In this document: in pieces, positions 19,475 to 27,200 of the stretch
Layout: each line of letters starts with the position of its first letter
How positions within the stretch are numbered: position 1 is the stretch's first letter
Assembly (NCBI RefSeq): GCF_022568835.1
Contig: NZ_JAKZHV010000001.1
Span: 62,001-126,000, forward strand
From: Arsenicicoccus piscis
Lineage (GTDB): Bacteria; Actinomycetota; Actinomycetes; Actinomycetales; Dermatophilaceae
Length of the DNA: 64,000 nt
Direction: 5' to 3'
Notes under the pieces: model-generated
What the model was told of the DNA's origin: nothing
Database searches by the model: none
The model's input: only the letters and a program-made list of their open reading frames with translations
Program-made: the position numbers and the translations under genes

Positions 19475-19855
19475 TCACGCCATGAGCAGACAAAGGCTGA
19501 CGAAGAGCATGATTGCTGCCGTCACTCCGTGAACACCGAAGCCAACGGCGCGGGATCCGTTGCAGCCGAGGACGATCAGTGCGTCACCGACAGGTAACCC
19601 GGTAGCCACGAGCAGGAACCATGCCAGCACGTGGGGCGTGCCAACCAGGATGATGACCAGCAATAGAAGTCCTGAGACGACATCCCGAACGGCTTTCACG
19701 GCCAGCCAGGAGCGGAGGGCGGGGTCCGCGGTCGGTGTGTCGGGGATGCCGAATCCGGTGGCCGCCTCGGCCGGCGCACACAGGAGACGAACACCCACGC
19801 CGATGATCCCGACGCCGATCAGGACTGCGAGCACTGTTGCGACCGTCGTCAGCAT
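19475..19855 (-). CDS. Small membrane protein, DUF4267-like
   Basis: Protein of 126 residues with four predicted transmembrane helices (about 3-25, 50-72, 75-95, 103-125) and the conserved-looking motif FGIPDTPTADPALRSWLAVKAVRDVVSGLLLL between helices one and two (residues split over the loop). This matches the DUF4267 pattern; function unknown. Its start overlaps the end of the cupin gene by seven bases, so it is translated from the same message. Confidence 0.7.
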   Translation of the reverse strand: MLTTVATVLAVLIGVGIIGVGVRLLCAPAEAATGFGIPDTPTADPALRSWLAVKAVRDVVSGLLLLVIILVGTPHVLAWFLLVATGLPVGDALIVLGCNGSRAVGFGVHGVTAAIMLFVSLCLLMA

Positions 19856-20271
19856 GCGGACAGCTCCTCGACGAAGTGGTTGTCGTGGGCGGCGTGCAGC
19901 CGAGCCAGATCGTCCTCGTCTGCTCCGGCGAGCTGGGCGAAGTACTCCTCGCGCGGCACTCCGGGCCACAGGAGCATGAGCAGCGTGGCCGGCTCCTCAC
20001 GCGTCTTCCGTAGACCGTGCACGTGGCCGGCCGCGGCGTGCGCCGTCTGACCTGGCCTCAGCGTGCGCCACGTCGCGCCGTCGAAGTAGTCGATCTCCCC
20101 CTCCTCGACCACGAACGTCTCGTTGAAGGTGGTGTGGAAGTGGGGCGACGGCCCACGACTGGAGGCGGCGAGACGCCAGCGATAGAGACTGGCTGCCCCG
20201 CCGGTGTCGGTGGCTGAGGCGAGCACCTCGATGGTGGATCCGCTGGGGCCCAGATGGATCAGCTGGTTCAT
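19849..20271 (-). CDS. Cupin-domain protein
   Basis: Single-domain cupin of 140 residues. The first cupin motif is SPHFHTTFNETFVVEEGEID and the second TAHAAAGHVHGLRKT, supplying His, His, Glu and His metal ligands. The ATG at 20271 is the first start before the barrel. It overlaps the small membrane protein gene. Probably a metal-binding enzyme or sensor; substrate unknown. Confidence 0.85.
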   Translation of the reverse strand: MNQLIHLGPSGSTIEVLASATDTGGAASLYRWRLAASSRGPSPHFHTTFNETFVVEEGEIDYFDGATWRTLRPGQTAHAAAGHVHGLRKTREEPATLLMLLWPGVPREEYFAQLAGADEDDLARLHAAHDNHFVEELSAC

Positions 20272-20337
20272 AAGGGGAGTCTGGAACGGCGATGCAGCCA
20301 CCCGCCCACGATTCGGCGGTGCCCTAATAATGAGTGC

Positions 20338-20905
20338 GTGATCCGTTATCGCCTGGGCGCGGGTGCGGCGAGCGTCCGGTGGGCGATGTCGCCCATCCAT
20401 GAGGTGGTCAGCCTGGCCAGGCTCCTCACCGAGCCGCAGCGCCACCCGCTCTACGCGCAGTGGCTGCGGCGGCGCAGCCACCGGCTCGCCGGCCTGGACC
20501 TGACGGCTCTGACGGTCTACATGGGCGATGGCACGTATCGTCCCGATTTCCTCGACCCGTCCCCGATCTGCAGCGAGCCGACCTTCGAGGAGGGGCTGGA
20601 TGCCCTGCTCGCCACGCCGATCGAGCAGGTCTACGCCGAGCTCGTCGACGCGACGAGGGGCTGGGAACCGCGGGAACGCCACCGGATGCTCGACGACCCC
20701 GGGCGGGCACGGTCCGAGGCTGCGGCCGCGCTGCGTCGGCTGTGGCGGGCGGGCGTGGAGCCGGAGTGGCCGTCCATGCGCCAGGCGCTGCGCGCCGAGA
20801 TGCTGGACCGAGCACTCCAGGTCAGCCGGGAGAGCCTGCGCGCGGTCGTCCCCCGGGGTGCGTCCCATAGCGTGGTGGCATTCCCGCGGTGGTCGCGACG
20901 CTGGT
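20338..20905 (+). pseudogene. ArsR-type regulator, amino part, cut by IS256
   Basis: Starts with GTG (VIRYRLGAGAASVRWAMSPI) and matches the amino domain that precedes an ArsR winged helix in DUF5937-type regulators (SLARLLTEPQRHPLYAQWLR, PICSEPTFEEGLDALLATP). The frame stops at 20907, at the left end of an IS256-family element. The missing carboxy half, including the helix-turn-helix, continues on the far side at 22253. About ten codons of the expected joining sequence are not found on either side, and an alternative frame (AWWHSRGGRDAGEG) looks more family-like at the end, so an additional frameshift is possible. Confidence 0.7.
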
Positions 20906-20907
20906 GA

Positions 20908-22250
20908 GGGGGTCATCGCGGGTGCCTCCAGATTCCGCCAAGAACCAAGGATCCGCGATGACCGCTGCCCAGTCTGCCTTGTCTGCTCTGATCGGTGAAC
21001 TCCTGACCGATCCCGACCTGGCCCACGACCAGGTGTTCCGCCGCCTGCTGCAGGCCGGTCTGCAAGACCTCGTCGACGCCGAGGCCACGGTCAAGATCGG
21101 CGCCGACCGCTACGAACGCACCCCAGAGCGCACCACCCGCCGCAACGGCACGCGCACCAAGGTGGTCGCGACCCCGGCCGGTGAGCTGGCGGTCGCGATC
21201 CCCAAGCTGCGCGAGGGATCGTTCTTCCCGTGCCTGTTGAACCCACGCCGGCGGGTGGACAAGGCGTTGTACGCGGTGATCTGCACCGCCTGGATCGAAG
21301 GAGTGTCCACCCGCAAGGTCGACCAGCTCGTCAAGGCCCTGGGCAACGAGTCCGGGATCAGCAAGTCCACCGTGTCCCGCATCTGCGAAGACATCGACAC
21401 CGCCGTGCACACCTTCTTGACCCGCCCGCTGGACCACACCTGGTTCCCCTACGTGTACCTCGACGCCACCTACCTCGACGTCCGCCACGGCGGACGGGTC
21501 GTGTCCCAGGCCGTGGTCACCGCGATCGGTGTCTCAGCCCATGGCCGCCGCGAGATCCTCGGCATGGCCGTCGGGGACAGCGAGACCACCGACTTCTGGA
21601 CCGAGTTCCTGCGCGGCCTGCGCGCCCGCGGGCTGAACCCCAGCAAGCCCGGGCACCCCGAAGGCGTGGCCCTGGTGATCAGTGACGCCCACGCCGGCCT
21701 CAAGGCCGCGGTCAAGGCCGTGCTGCCTGGTGCCGGCTGGCAACGCTGCCGGGTCCACTTCGCCCGCAACGTCACCCAGACCCTGGGCTCGGCGCACTCC
21801 AAACCGATCAACGCGCTGATCAGCACGATCTTCGCCCAGACCAGCCCCGAAACGGTCCGCGAGACCTACCACCAGGTCACCGCCTCACTGGAAGCGACGC
21901 TGCCGCAGATCGCGGCCATGCTGACCGAGGCCGAGAAGGACCTGACCGCGTTCGCCACGTTCCCCACCGATCACTGGAAGAAGATCTGGTCGAACAACCC
22001 CATCGAACGCTGCAACACCGAGATCAAACGCCGAGCCGACGTCGTCCAGGTCTTCCCCAACCGCGAGTCCGTCACCCGCCTCATCGGCGCGGTCCTGCTC
22101 GAGCAACACGAAGAATGGCAGTACGGCGAACGCCGCTACCCGTCCGACATCAGCATGCGACGCCTCCTGACCACCCTCACCGCTGAACACACCCCCACCG
22201 CCCTGACCGCCTGAAAAACACCACCCGACGGGACTTGACCGTCCCCCGCC
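20908..22250 (+). mobile_element. IS256-family insertion sequence A
   Basis: An insertion of about 1.34 kb holding one intact transposase. Ends are approximate: the left side reads GGGGGTCATCGCGGGTG and the reverse complement of the right side GGACGGTCAAGTCCCG, sharing only a loose GGTCA core, so terminal repeats are poor. No clear 8-9 bp target duplication is visible. It separates the two halves of an ArsR-type regulator gene, which fixes the insertion limits to within tens of bases. Confidence 0.8.
20958..22214 (+). CDS. IS256-family transposase (element A), intact
   Basis: Mutator/IS256-type DDE transposase of 418 residues, full length. The amino region has RYERTPERTTRRNGTR, typical of the family; catalytic acids are in YLDATYLDV, VISDAHAGLKAA and NNPIERCNTEIKRR; the helical insertion contains CRVHFARNVTQ. 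No stop or frameshift, so the element may still be mobile. The ATG at 20958 follows a purine-rich CCAAGGATCCGCG. Confidence 0.95.
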   Translation: MTAAQSALSALIGELLTDPDLAHDQVFRRLLQAGLQDLVDAEATVKIGADRYERTPERTTRRNGTRTKVVATPAGELAVAIPKLREGSFFPCLLNPRRRVDKALYAVICTAWIEGVSTRKVDQLVKALGNESGISKSTVSRICEDIDTAVHTFLTRPLDHTWFPYVYLDATYLDVRHGGRVVSQAVVTAIGVSAHGRREILGMAVGDSETTDFWTEFLRGLRARGLNPSKPGHPEGVALVISDAHAGLKAAVKAVLPGAGWQRCRVHFARNVTQTLGSAHSKPINALISTIFAQTSPETVRETYHQVTASLEATLPQIAAMLTEAEKDLTAFATFPTDHWKKIWSNNPIERCNTEIKRRADVVQVFPNRESVTRLIGAVLLEQHEEWQYGERRYPSDISMRRLLTTLTAEHTPTALTA

Positions 22251-22252
22251 TG

Positions 22253-22675
22253 CACCCCACGTTGTCGTGCGACGCGCACGACATCACGGTCGACACTGGC
22301 GTCGACGTCGAGGCGGACTGCACGGCAGGAGTCATCCTCGTCCCGTCCCTGTTCATCACCGACCGGGTGCAGTGCACCACCTCGGACCACTGATCGCGCG
22401 CGATCTACTATCCAGCGCCGGGACGCTACCTCTGGGTAGAACCCGCTACACCCCCTTCGCTGGATCGGCTGCTCGGAGCCACCCGGGCGAAGATCCTCGC
22501 CGCCCTCGCCACCCCGATGCAGACCTCGGTCGTCGCGCGGCTGATGGGCGTCACGGCGCCGACGGCCAGCGAACACCTCACGGTGCTTCGCGAAGCCGGC
22601 CTGATCGACAGCACCCGAGCCGGCCGCACGACCCTGCACGAGCTGACCAGACGTGGGCGGGCCCTGCTGGAGTGA
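22253..22675 (+). pseudogene. ArsR-type regulator, carboxy part with in-frame stop
   Basis: Continuation of the regulator begun at 20338: LHPTLSCDAHDITVDTG, GVILVPSLFI, then a TGA at 22391-22393 (probably from a Trp codon in the segment preceding AIYYPAPGRYLW), then the winged helix TRAKILAALATPMQTSVVA, GVTAPTASEHLTVLREAGLI, and TTLHELTRRGRALLE before the true TGA at 22673. The frame is the same on both sides of the internal stop. The gene is therefore dead twice over, by insertion and nonsense mutation. Confidence 0.75.
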
Positions 22676-22688
22676 CGCCCGTCGACGC

Positions 22689-22782
22689 GTGAATCCGCGC
22701 ACGGAACTGGGAGACGCCGCCCTCCCGACCCTGCGCACTTCACGCGAACGTGCGCGGTCTACGGGTTCGTGCGCGGATTCAC
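22689..22782 (+). repeat. 94-bp palindromic element, copy 3
   Basis: Third copy, again exactly 94 bp and in the same orientation. The right arm is intact; the left arm has one extra difference (GCACGGA) and the inner stem is weakened (TGGGAGA/TTCACGC). It follows the regulator pseudogene by 13 bases. Its 3' tail CGAGGGCACCTCGACGATCCGC is nearly the same as that of copy 4. Confidence 0.92.
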
Positions 22783-22843
22783 GCACACCGAGGGCACCTC
22801 GACGATCCGCCACTCGGCACCACGTCGCTGGAGAGCCTCGTCG

Positions 22844-24292
22844 GGGAGTATCCGAGAAACGGTGTAAGTGGCTCCATCGCCCGCAAGGGCAGGAGGAGTC
22901 ATGATGACCGAGACAACCACCACCAGCAGCAGTGCGGAGGCCGTGGAGTCGGCCAGACTGGAGACTGTGACCCCAAACCCACCACCACCGCAGGATGAGC
23001 CGGCCGAGCTGGACAAGGCTCAGCGTGAAGCCGTCGCGCAGATGGTGCGCCAGGCCAAGGACGCCGGTATCGCCCTGACCGGCCCCGACGGCCTCCTCAA
23101 GACCCTCACGGCGCAGATCGTCGAAGCAGCCCTCGACGAAGAACTCAACGAGCACCTGGGCTATGACAAGCATGATCCCGTCGGTCGCGGGTCGGGCAAC
23201 TCCCGCAACGGCACCCGCTCGTAGACGGTGATCACCGACAACGTCGGTGCCGTCAACATCCGGGTGCCGCGGGATCGCAATGGCACGTTCGAGCCACAGT
23301 TGGTCACCAAGCGCCAACGCCGGTTGTCGGACATGGACGCCATGGTGCTGTCGCTGTTCGCGAAGGGCCTGACGACTGGGGAGATCGCTGCCCACTTCGC
23401 GGAGGTCTACGGGACCTCGGTGTCGAAGGACACGATCAGCCGGATCACCGACCGCGTCGTCGACGAGATGAACACGTGGATGGCCCGCCCGTTGGAGCCG
23501 ATCTACGCGGCGGTCTTCATCGACGCGATCGTGGTCAAGGTCAGGGATGGGCAGGTCCGTAACCAGCCCTACTACGCCGCGATCGGTGTCGACCTCGACG
23601 GGCACAAGGACATTCTGGGGATCTGGCCCGGGCAGGGCGATGGGGAGTCGGCGAAGTTCTGGTTTGCCTGCCTGACCGAGTTGAAGAACCGAGGCGTCAA
23701 GGACGTGTTCTTCATGGTCTGCGACGGGTTGAAGGGCCTGCCCGACAGCATCGGGTCCGTGTTCCCCGCCGCGAAGGTCCAGACCTGCATCATCCACCTG
23801 CTGCGCAACAGCTTCAGCTATGCCTCGAAGCGGCACTGGCCCGAGATCGCCGCCAACCTCAGGCCCGTTTACGAAGCATCCACCCCGGCCGATGCGGAGC
23901 GGGCGTTCGAACAGTTCGCCGAGAAGTGGGGCAAGGCCTACCCCGCGATGATCAGGCTCTGGCGCAACGCCTGGACCGAGTTCATCCCGTTCCTGGACTA
24001 CGACGTCGAGATCCGCAAAGTTCTCTGTTCCACGAACGCGATCGAGAGTCTCAATGCCAGGTTCCGCAGGGCGGTGAGGGCCCGCGGTCACTTCCCGAAC
24101 GAGCAGGCCGCGTTGAAGACGCTCTACCTGACCGTGAGATCGTTGGACCCCAAGGGCACCGGCCAGACCCGCTGGGGGATGCGCTGGAAGCCAGCGTTGA
24201 ACGCGTTCGCCGTCACCTTCGCTGACCGCATGCCCGCGGCCAGCACCCACCAGTAACGAAAACGCCACTTACACCGATAATCGGATAGTCCC
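22844..24292 (+). mobile_element. IS256-family insertion sequence B, 1449 bp
   Basis: Complete element: 29-bp terminal inverted repeats at 22844-22872 and 24264-24292 agree at 25 positions, including the inner GGTGTAAGTGGC / GCCACTTACACC. It is flanked by an 8-bp direct repeat CCTCGTCG at 22836-22843 and 24293-24300, the target duplication expected for IS256. The target was a GNAT paralogue fragment. The transposase has an internal amber codon, so it is probably not autonomous. Confidence 0.95.
22901..24256 (+). pseudogene. IS256-family transposase (element B) with amber codon
   Basis: Transposase of 451 codons interrupted by TAG at 23222-23224. Before it stands SGNSRNGTRS; after it, in the same frame, TVITDNVGAVNIRVPRDRNG. 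In relatives this position is Lys (GTRSKTV), so a single A-to-T change explains the stop. The remainder is intact: VFIDAIVVKV, MVCDGLKGLP, CIIHLLRNSF and STNAIESLNARFRR carry the DDE acids. A downstream GTG or ATG could give an amino-truncated protein, but the DNA-binding part would be lost. Confidence 0.9.
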
Positions 24293-24334
24293 CCTCGTCG
24301 TGGGTCAGGCGGGAGGACTGCTTTGAGGGCGCCT

Positions 24335-24799
24335 TCAGGGGTGGACGAGGGTGAAGAACTCGGTCACCACGGTGGCGTCGTTGATGTCGCGCAGGCCCCA
24401 CTCCTGAAGGTGTGGGGCGTAGTGCTGGGCGTGCGCGCGGCGCCAGTACGCAAGAGACAGGTCCCCCTCGCCCTCCGCGATGGCGATGCGCTCAGGCACA
24501 TCCAGGAATCGATGTGTCTCGACGCGGTCGGTGCGCAGGATGAGGCGGGGTCGCCCGTTGCCATCCAGGGCGATCCAGTGGTCGCCCACCTGCGGAAGTG
24601 CATCGCCCGCGGTGGCGTAGTCCTCCGCGAGCCCGCTGCCGGCGGTCTTCGCGCCGGCGAGGTAGAGGTCGATCAGCCGATCCGCGATGTCCGGGCTGCC
24701 GGGGGTCCCGGCGATGACCGATCCCTCGGACGCCACTACATCGGGGTGGTCGGTCAGAAACGCCTGCCAGAACTCCTCCTGCTCGGGTGTCAACGCCAC
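24335..24799 (-). CDS. ASCH-domain protein
   Basis: Protein of 154 residues, GTG start. The ASCH (PUA-like RNA-binding fold) pattern is visible: GDHWIALDGNGRPRLILRTD, HRFLDVPERIAIAEGEGDLS, AYWRRAHAQHYAPHL, then the terminal strand ATVVTEFFTLVHP. The amino half (TPEQEEFWQAFLTDHP and ADRLIDLYLAGAKTAG) is as in DUF984-type ASCH proteins. Likely an RNA- or nucleoside-binding regulator; no substrate can be assigned. It starts close to repeat copy 4. Confidence 0.85.
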   Translation of the reverse strand: MALTPEQEEFWQAFLTDHPDVVASEGSVIAGTPGSPDIADRLIDLYLAGAKTAGSGLAEDYATAGDALPQVGDHWIALDGNGRPRLILRTDRVETHRFLDVPERIAIAEGEGDLSLAYWRRAHAQHYAPHLQEWGLRDINDATVVTEFFTLVHP

Positions 24800-24850
24800 C
24801 CGGACACCCTAGACCGATCGTCCGCTCCTCGACATGAGGGTGCAGTCACC

Positions 24851-24944
24851 GTGAATCCGCGCACGAAACCGTGAGACGCCGCCCTCCCGACCCTGCGCAC
24901 CTCACGCGAACGTGCGCGATCTACGGGTTCGTGCGCGGATTCAC
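24851..24944 (+). repeat. 94-bp palindromic element, copy 4
   Basis: Fourth copy, 94 bp, same orientation. Arms are a perfect 17-bp complement; the inner repeat reads CGTGCGCGATC where other copies have CGTGCGCGGTC. The tail CGAGGACACCTCGACGGTCCGCG follows directly. It lies in the 267-base gap between the ASCH gene start and the alcohol dehydrogenase gene, which holds nothing else recognisable apart from the latter's promoter. Confidence 0.92.
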
Positions 24945-25066
24945 GCGCGAGGACACCTCGACGGTCCGCGCGGCCGCTCTGGGCGACCCTGCGGCACAGT
25001 CCAACTCGTGCTTTGATGAGGAGGTCGATCGACCACCATGAACGTGCACCAACGAGAGGTTCACTC

Positions 25067-26116
25067 GTGACCACTGCTAACGACATCCCCGCCACCATGA
25101 AGGCCGTCGTCATGAACGCGCCCGGTGACGTCACCGTCGAGACCATCGACGTCCCGCGCGTCGTCAAGCCCTCCGACGTCGTCATCAAGCTCGCGGCGGC
25201 GTGCGTGTGCGGCTCCGACCTGTGGCCCTACCGCGGTCACGAGGAGGTCGACCACCGCTTCATGGGCCACGAGTACGTCGGCACCATCGTCGAGAAGGGC
25301 GACGACGTCGCCACGCTCGAGCTGGGCGACTTCGTCATCGGCTCCTTCATGCTCTCCGACGGCACCTGCGAGATCTGCGAGGCCGGCTACCCGTCGCGGT
25401 GCGCCAACGCCGGCAGCTACACCGGCAGCCAGGCGCAGTACATGCGGGTAGAGCTGGCCGACGGCTCCCTGGTGAAGGTCCCGGGCGGCGAGCCGGAGGA
25501 CCCCGAGAAGCTGGCCGACTACCTCGCCGCCTCCGACGTGCTCGGCACGGGCTGGTACGCCGCCGTCGCCGCCAACGCCGGCCCGGGCAAGACGATCGCG
25601 GTCGTCGGCGACGGCGCGGTCGGGCTGTGCGCCGTGCTCGCCGCGAAGACCCTCGGTGCCGAGCAGGTCATCGCCTTCTCCCGGCACGAGGACCGCGCGG
25701 CGCTGGCTCGCGAGTTCGGCGCCGACGTCGTCATCGCCGAGCGCGGTGACGAGGGCGCGGCCAAGGTCAAGGAGCTCACCAACGGCTACGGCGCCCACGG
25801 TGTGTGCGAGGCCGTCGGCACCCAGGGGTCGATGGACCAGGCGCTGGCGTCAGTGCGCCCCGGCGGCTACATCGGCTTCGTCGGCGTCTCGCACGACCAG
25901 ACGATCGACGGCCTGAACCTGTTCTTCCACGAGGTCCACCTCGAGGGCGGCCCTGCGCCGGTGCGCCGCTTCCTGCCGGACCTGATCAAGCGCATCCAGG
26001 CCGGCGAGATCCACCCCGGCAAGGTGTTCACCAAGCGGCTGCCGCTCGATGAGGCGGCCGAGGCCTACAAGGCGATGGACGAGCGGCGCGAGATCAAGGT
26101 GCTTCTCGAGGTCTGA
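25067..26116 (+). CDS. Zinc-dependent alcohol dehydrogenase
   Basis: Medium-chain dehydrogenase of 349 residues. Catalytic-zinc ligands are in CVCGSDLWPYRG and MGHEYVGTIVEKGDDV; the structural-zinc loop has Cys in GTCEICEAGYPSRCANAG, with fewer Cys than the classical four. The nucleotide fold shows IAVVGDGAVGLCAVLAAKTLG and FSRHEDRAALAREFGAD, the latter suggesting NADP preference. The GTG start at 25067 follows CGAGAGG. Substrate unknown; probably a detoxifying aldehyde or alcohol enzyme. Confidence 0.92.
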   Translation: MTTANDIPATMKAVVMNAPGDVTVETIDVPRVVKPSDVVIKLAAACVCGSDLWPYRGHEEVDHRFMGHEYVGTIVEKGDDVATLELGDFVIGSFMLSDGTCEICEAGYPSRCANAGSYTGSQAQYMRVELADGSLVKVPGGEPEDPEKLADYLAASDVLGTGWYAAVAANAGPGKTIAVVGDGAVGLCAVLAAKTLGAEQVIAFSRHEDRAALAREFGADVVIAERGDEGAAKVKELTNGYGAHGVCEAVGTQGSMDQALASVRPGGYIGFVGVSHDQTIDGLNLFFHEVHLEGGPAPVRRFLPDLIKRIQAGEIHPGKVFTKRLPLDEAAEAYKAMDERREIKVLLEV

Positions 26117-26132
26117 CCGAGCCTGCACCTGC

Positions 26133-27182
26133 TCACGATCGGGCCCCCTGCAGCTGCGCGAGCATCTCGCCCAGGGAGGCATCGATGGAGCGGTAGGTCA
26201 CGCCCAGTTCGTCTCGGGTGCGGGTGGTGGCCAGCTGGAGGGGGTGCCCCACGTTGTCGCGCACGTAGGCGCGGTCCATCCCCGCCAGCGGCGCGACAAG
26301 GACCGCGAGCTGCTTGGGCAGGGCACGAGTGGCCACCAGCCGAGGACGGGTCGCGTGCGGCTGGAGCCGGCGTCCGAGGTCTACGAGATCGGTGGCCTCG
26401 GCCGCCACCAGGTAGCGCCCGTGCGCTTCTGGCGTGTAGGCGGCGGCGATGTGGGCCGCCGCGACGTCGCGCACGTCGACGACCGTCATGGCGAGGTTCG
26501 GGACACCGAACCGGCCTCGGCCCCCAGCGAGCTGCTGCACGATCGCGAAGCTCTCGCTCGTCGGCTGGTCGTTGAGGGCGGGTCCCACGACCAGCCCGGG
26601 ATTGACCGTCACGAGCTCCCACTGGTCCTGCTCCTTCGCCTGGTCCCAGGCGGCCCGCTCTGCCAAGGTCTTGGAGTAGGGATAGGGCTCGTGCGTGAGG
26701 CTGGACGTGGCGTTCCAGCAGGACTCGTCCAGCCGCCCACCCGTCGCGGACAGCTCGACGGCGTCGCCGTACATCGCCGCCACGGAGCTCGTCAGGACCA
26801 CCCGACGAACGGTCGGCGTGCGACTGGCGGTGCGTAGCACGTTGGTCGTCCCCTGCACGGCGGGGTCGACGAGGTCCTTCTGGGGGTCCGACACGTCGCG
26901 CACGAACGGCGACGCCGTGTGGTAGACCACGCGGGTGCCCTGCATGGCCTCGTCGAACGCCCCCTCGGTCAGCAGGTCCGCGTCGAAGAAGCGGATCTGC
27001 CCGGGCGACCGGTCGGCGATCGCGGTGAGGTGGGCCAGTCGGGCCGTCTTGGACGCGTCGCGCACGGTGGCGTGCACGGTCACGCCCGCCTCGAGCAGGT
27101 CCTTGATGATCCAGCCGGCGACGTAGCCGGTGGCGCCCGTGACCAGGACGGGCTCGGTGGTGTCGATCTGGAGAGGGTTCAT
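26133..27182 (-). CDS. NAD-dependent epimerase / dihydroflavonol-reductase-like
   Basis: Extended SDR of 349 residues: VLVTGATGYVAGWIIKDLLE at the amino end, the catalytic YSKTLAE motif (Tyr-x3-Lys), VVLTSSVAAMYG and VTVNPGLVVGPALN. This pattern is that of aldehyde or cinnamoyl/dihydroflavonol reductase-type enzymes. Convergent with the alcohol dehydrogenase and divergent from a broken esterase gene. Substrate not known. Confidence 0.88.
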   Translation of the reverse strand: MNPLQIDTTEPVLVTGATGYVAGWIIKDLLEAGVTVHATVRDASKTARLAHLTAIADRSPGQIRFFDADLLTEGAFDEAMQGTRVVYHTASPFVRDVSDPQKDLVDPAVQGTTNVLRTASRTPTVRRVVLTSSVAAMYGDAVELSATGGRLDESCWNATSSLTHEPYPYSKTLAERAAWDQAKEQDQWELVTVNPGLVVGPALNDQPTSESFAIVQQLAGGRGRFGVPNLAMTVVDVRDVAAAHIAAAYTPEAHGRYLVAAEATDLVDLGRRLQPHATRPRLVATRALPKQLAVLVAPLAGMDRAYVRDNVGHPLQLATTRTRDELGVTYRSIDASLGEMLAQLQGARS

Positions 27183-27200
27183 AGGTCCTACGGTGTAGCT

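Larger units (their letters stand above)
22805..24326 (-). pseudogene. Remnant of a second GNAT gene, split by IS B
   Basis: Reading leftward across the insertion and removing one target duplication gives SKQSSRLTHDEALQRRGAE, closely matching SKLSSPPDLDEALQRRGAE in the acetyltransferase at 15604-16410; the DNA matches too (CTCGGCACCACGTCGCTGGA). Only about 20 codons remain, 24301-24326 and 22809-22843, with IS256 element B between them. The rest of this paralogue has been lost, on the left at the tail of repeat copy 3. Confidence 0.75.

Noticed and set aside
20908-22250. Exact terminal repeats and target duplication for IS element A
   Set aside because: Only a loose shared core GGTCA is visible and no 8-9 bp direct repeat flanks it, so limits are given as approximate.
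15473-24944. CRISPR array or tRNA-like genes formed by the 94-bp copies
   Set aside because: Copies are kilobases apart with genes between, so there are no spacers; the GGTTCG-like word suggests a T-arm but no acceptor/anticodon fold can be formed.
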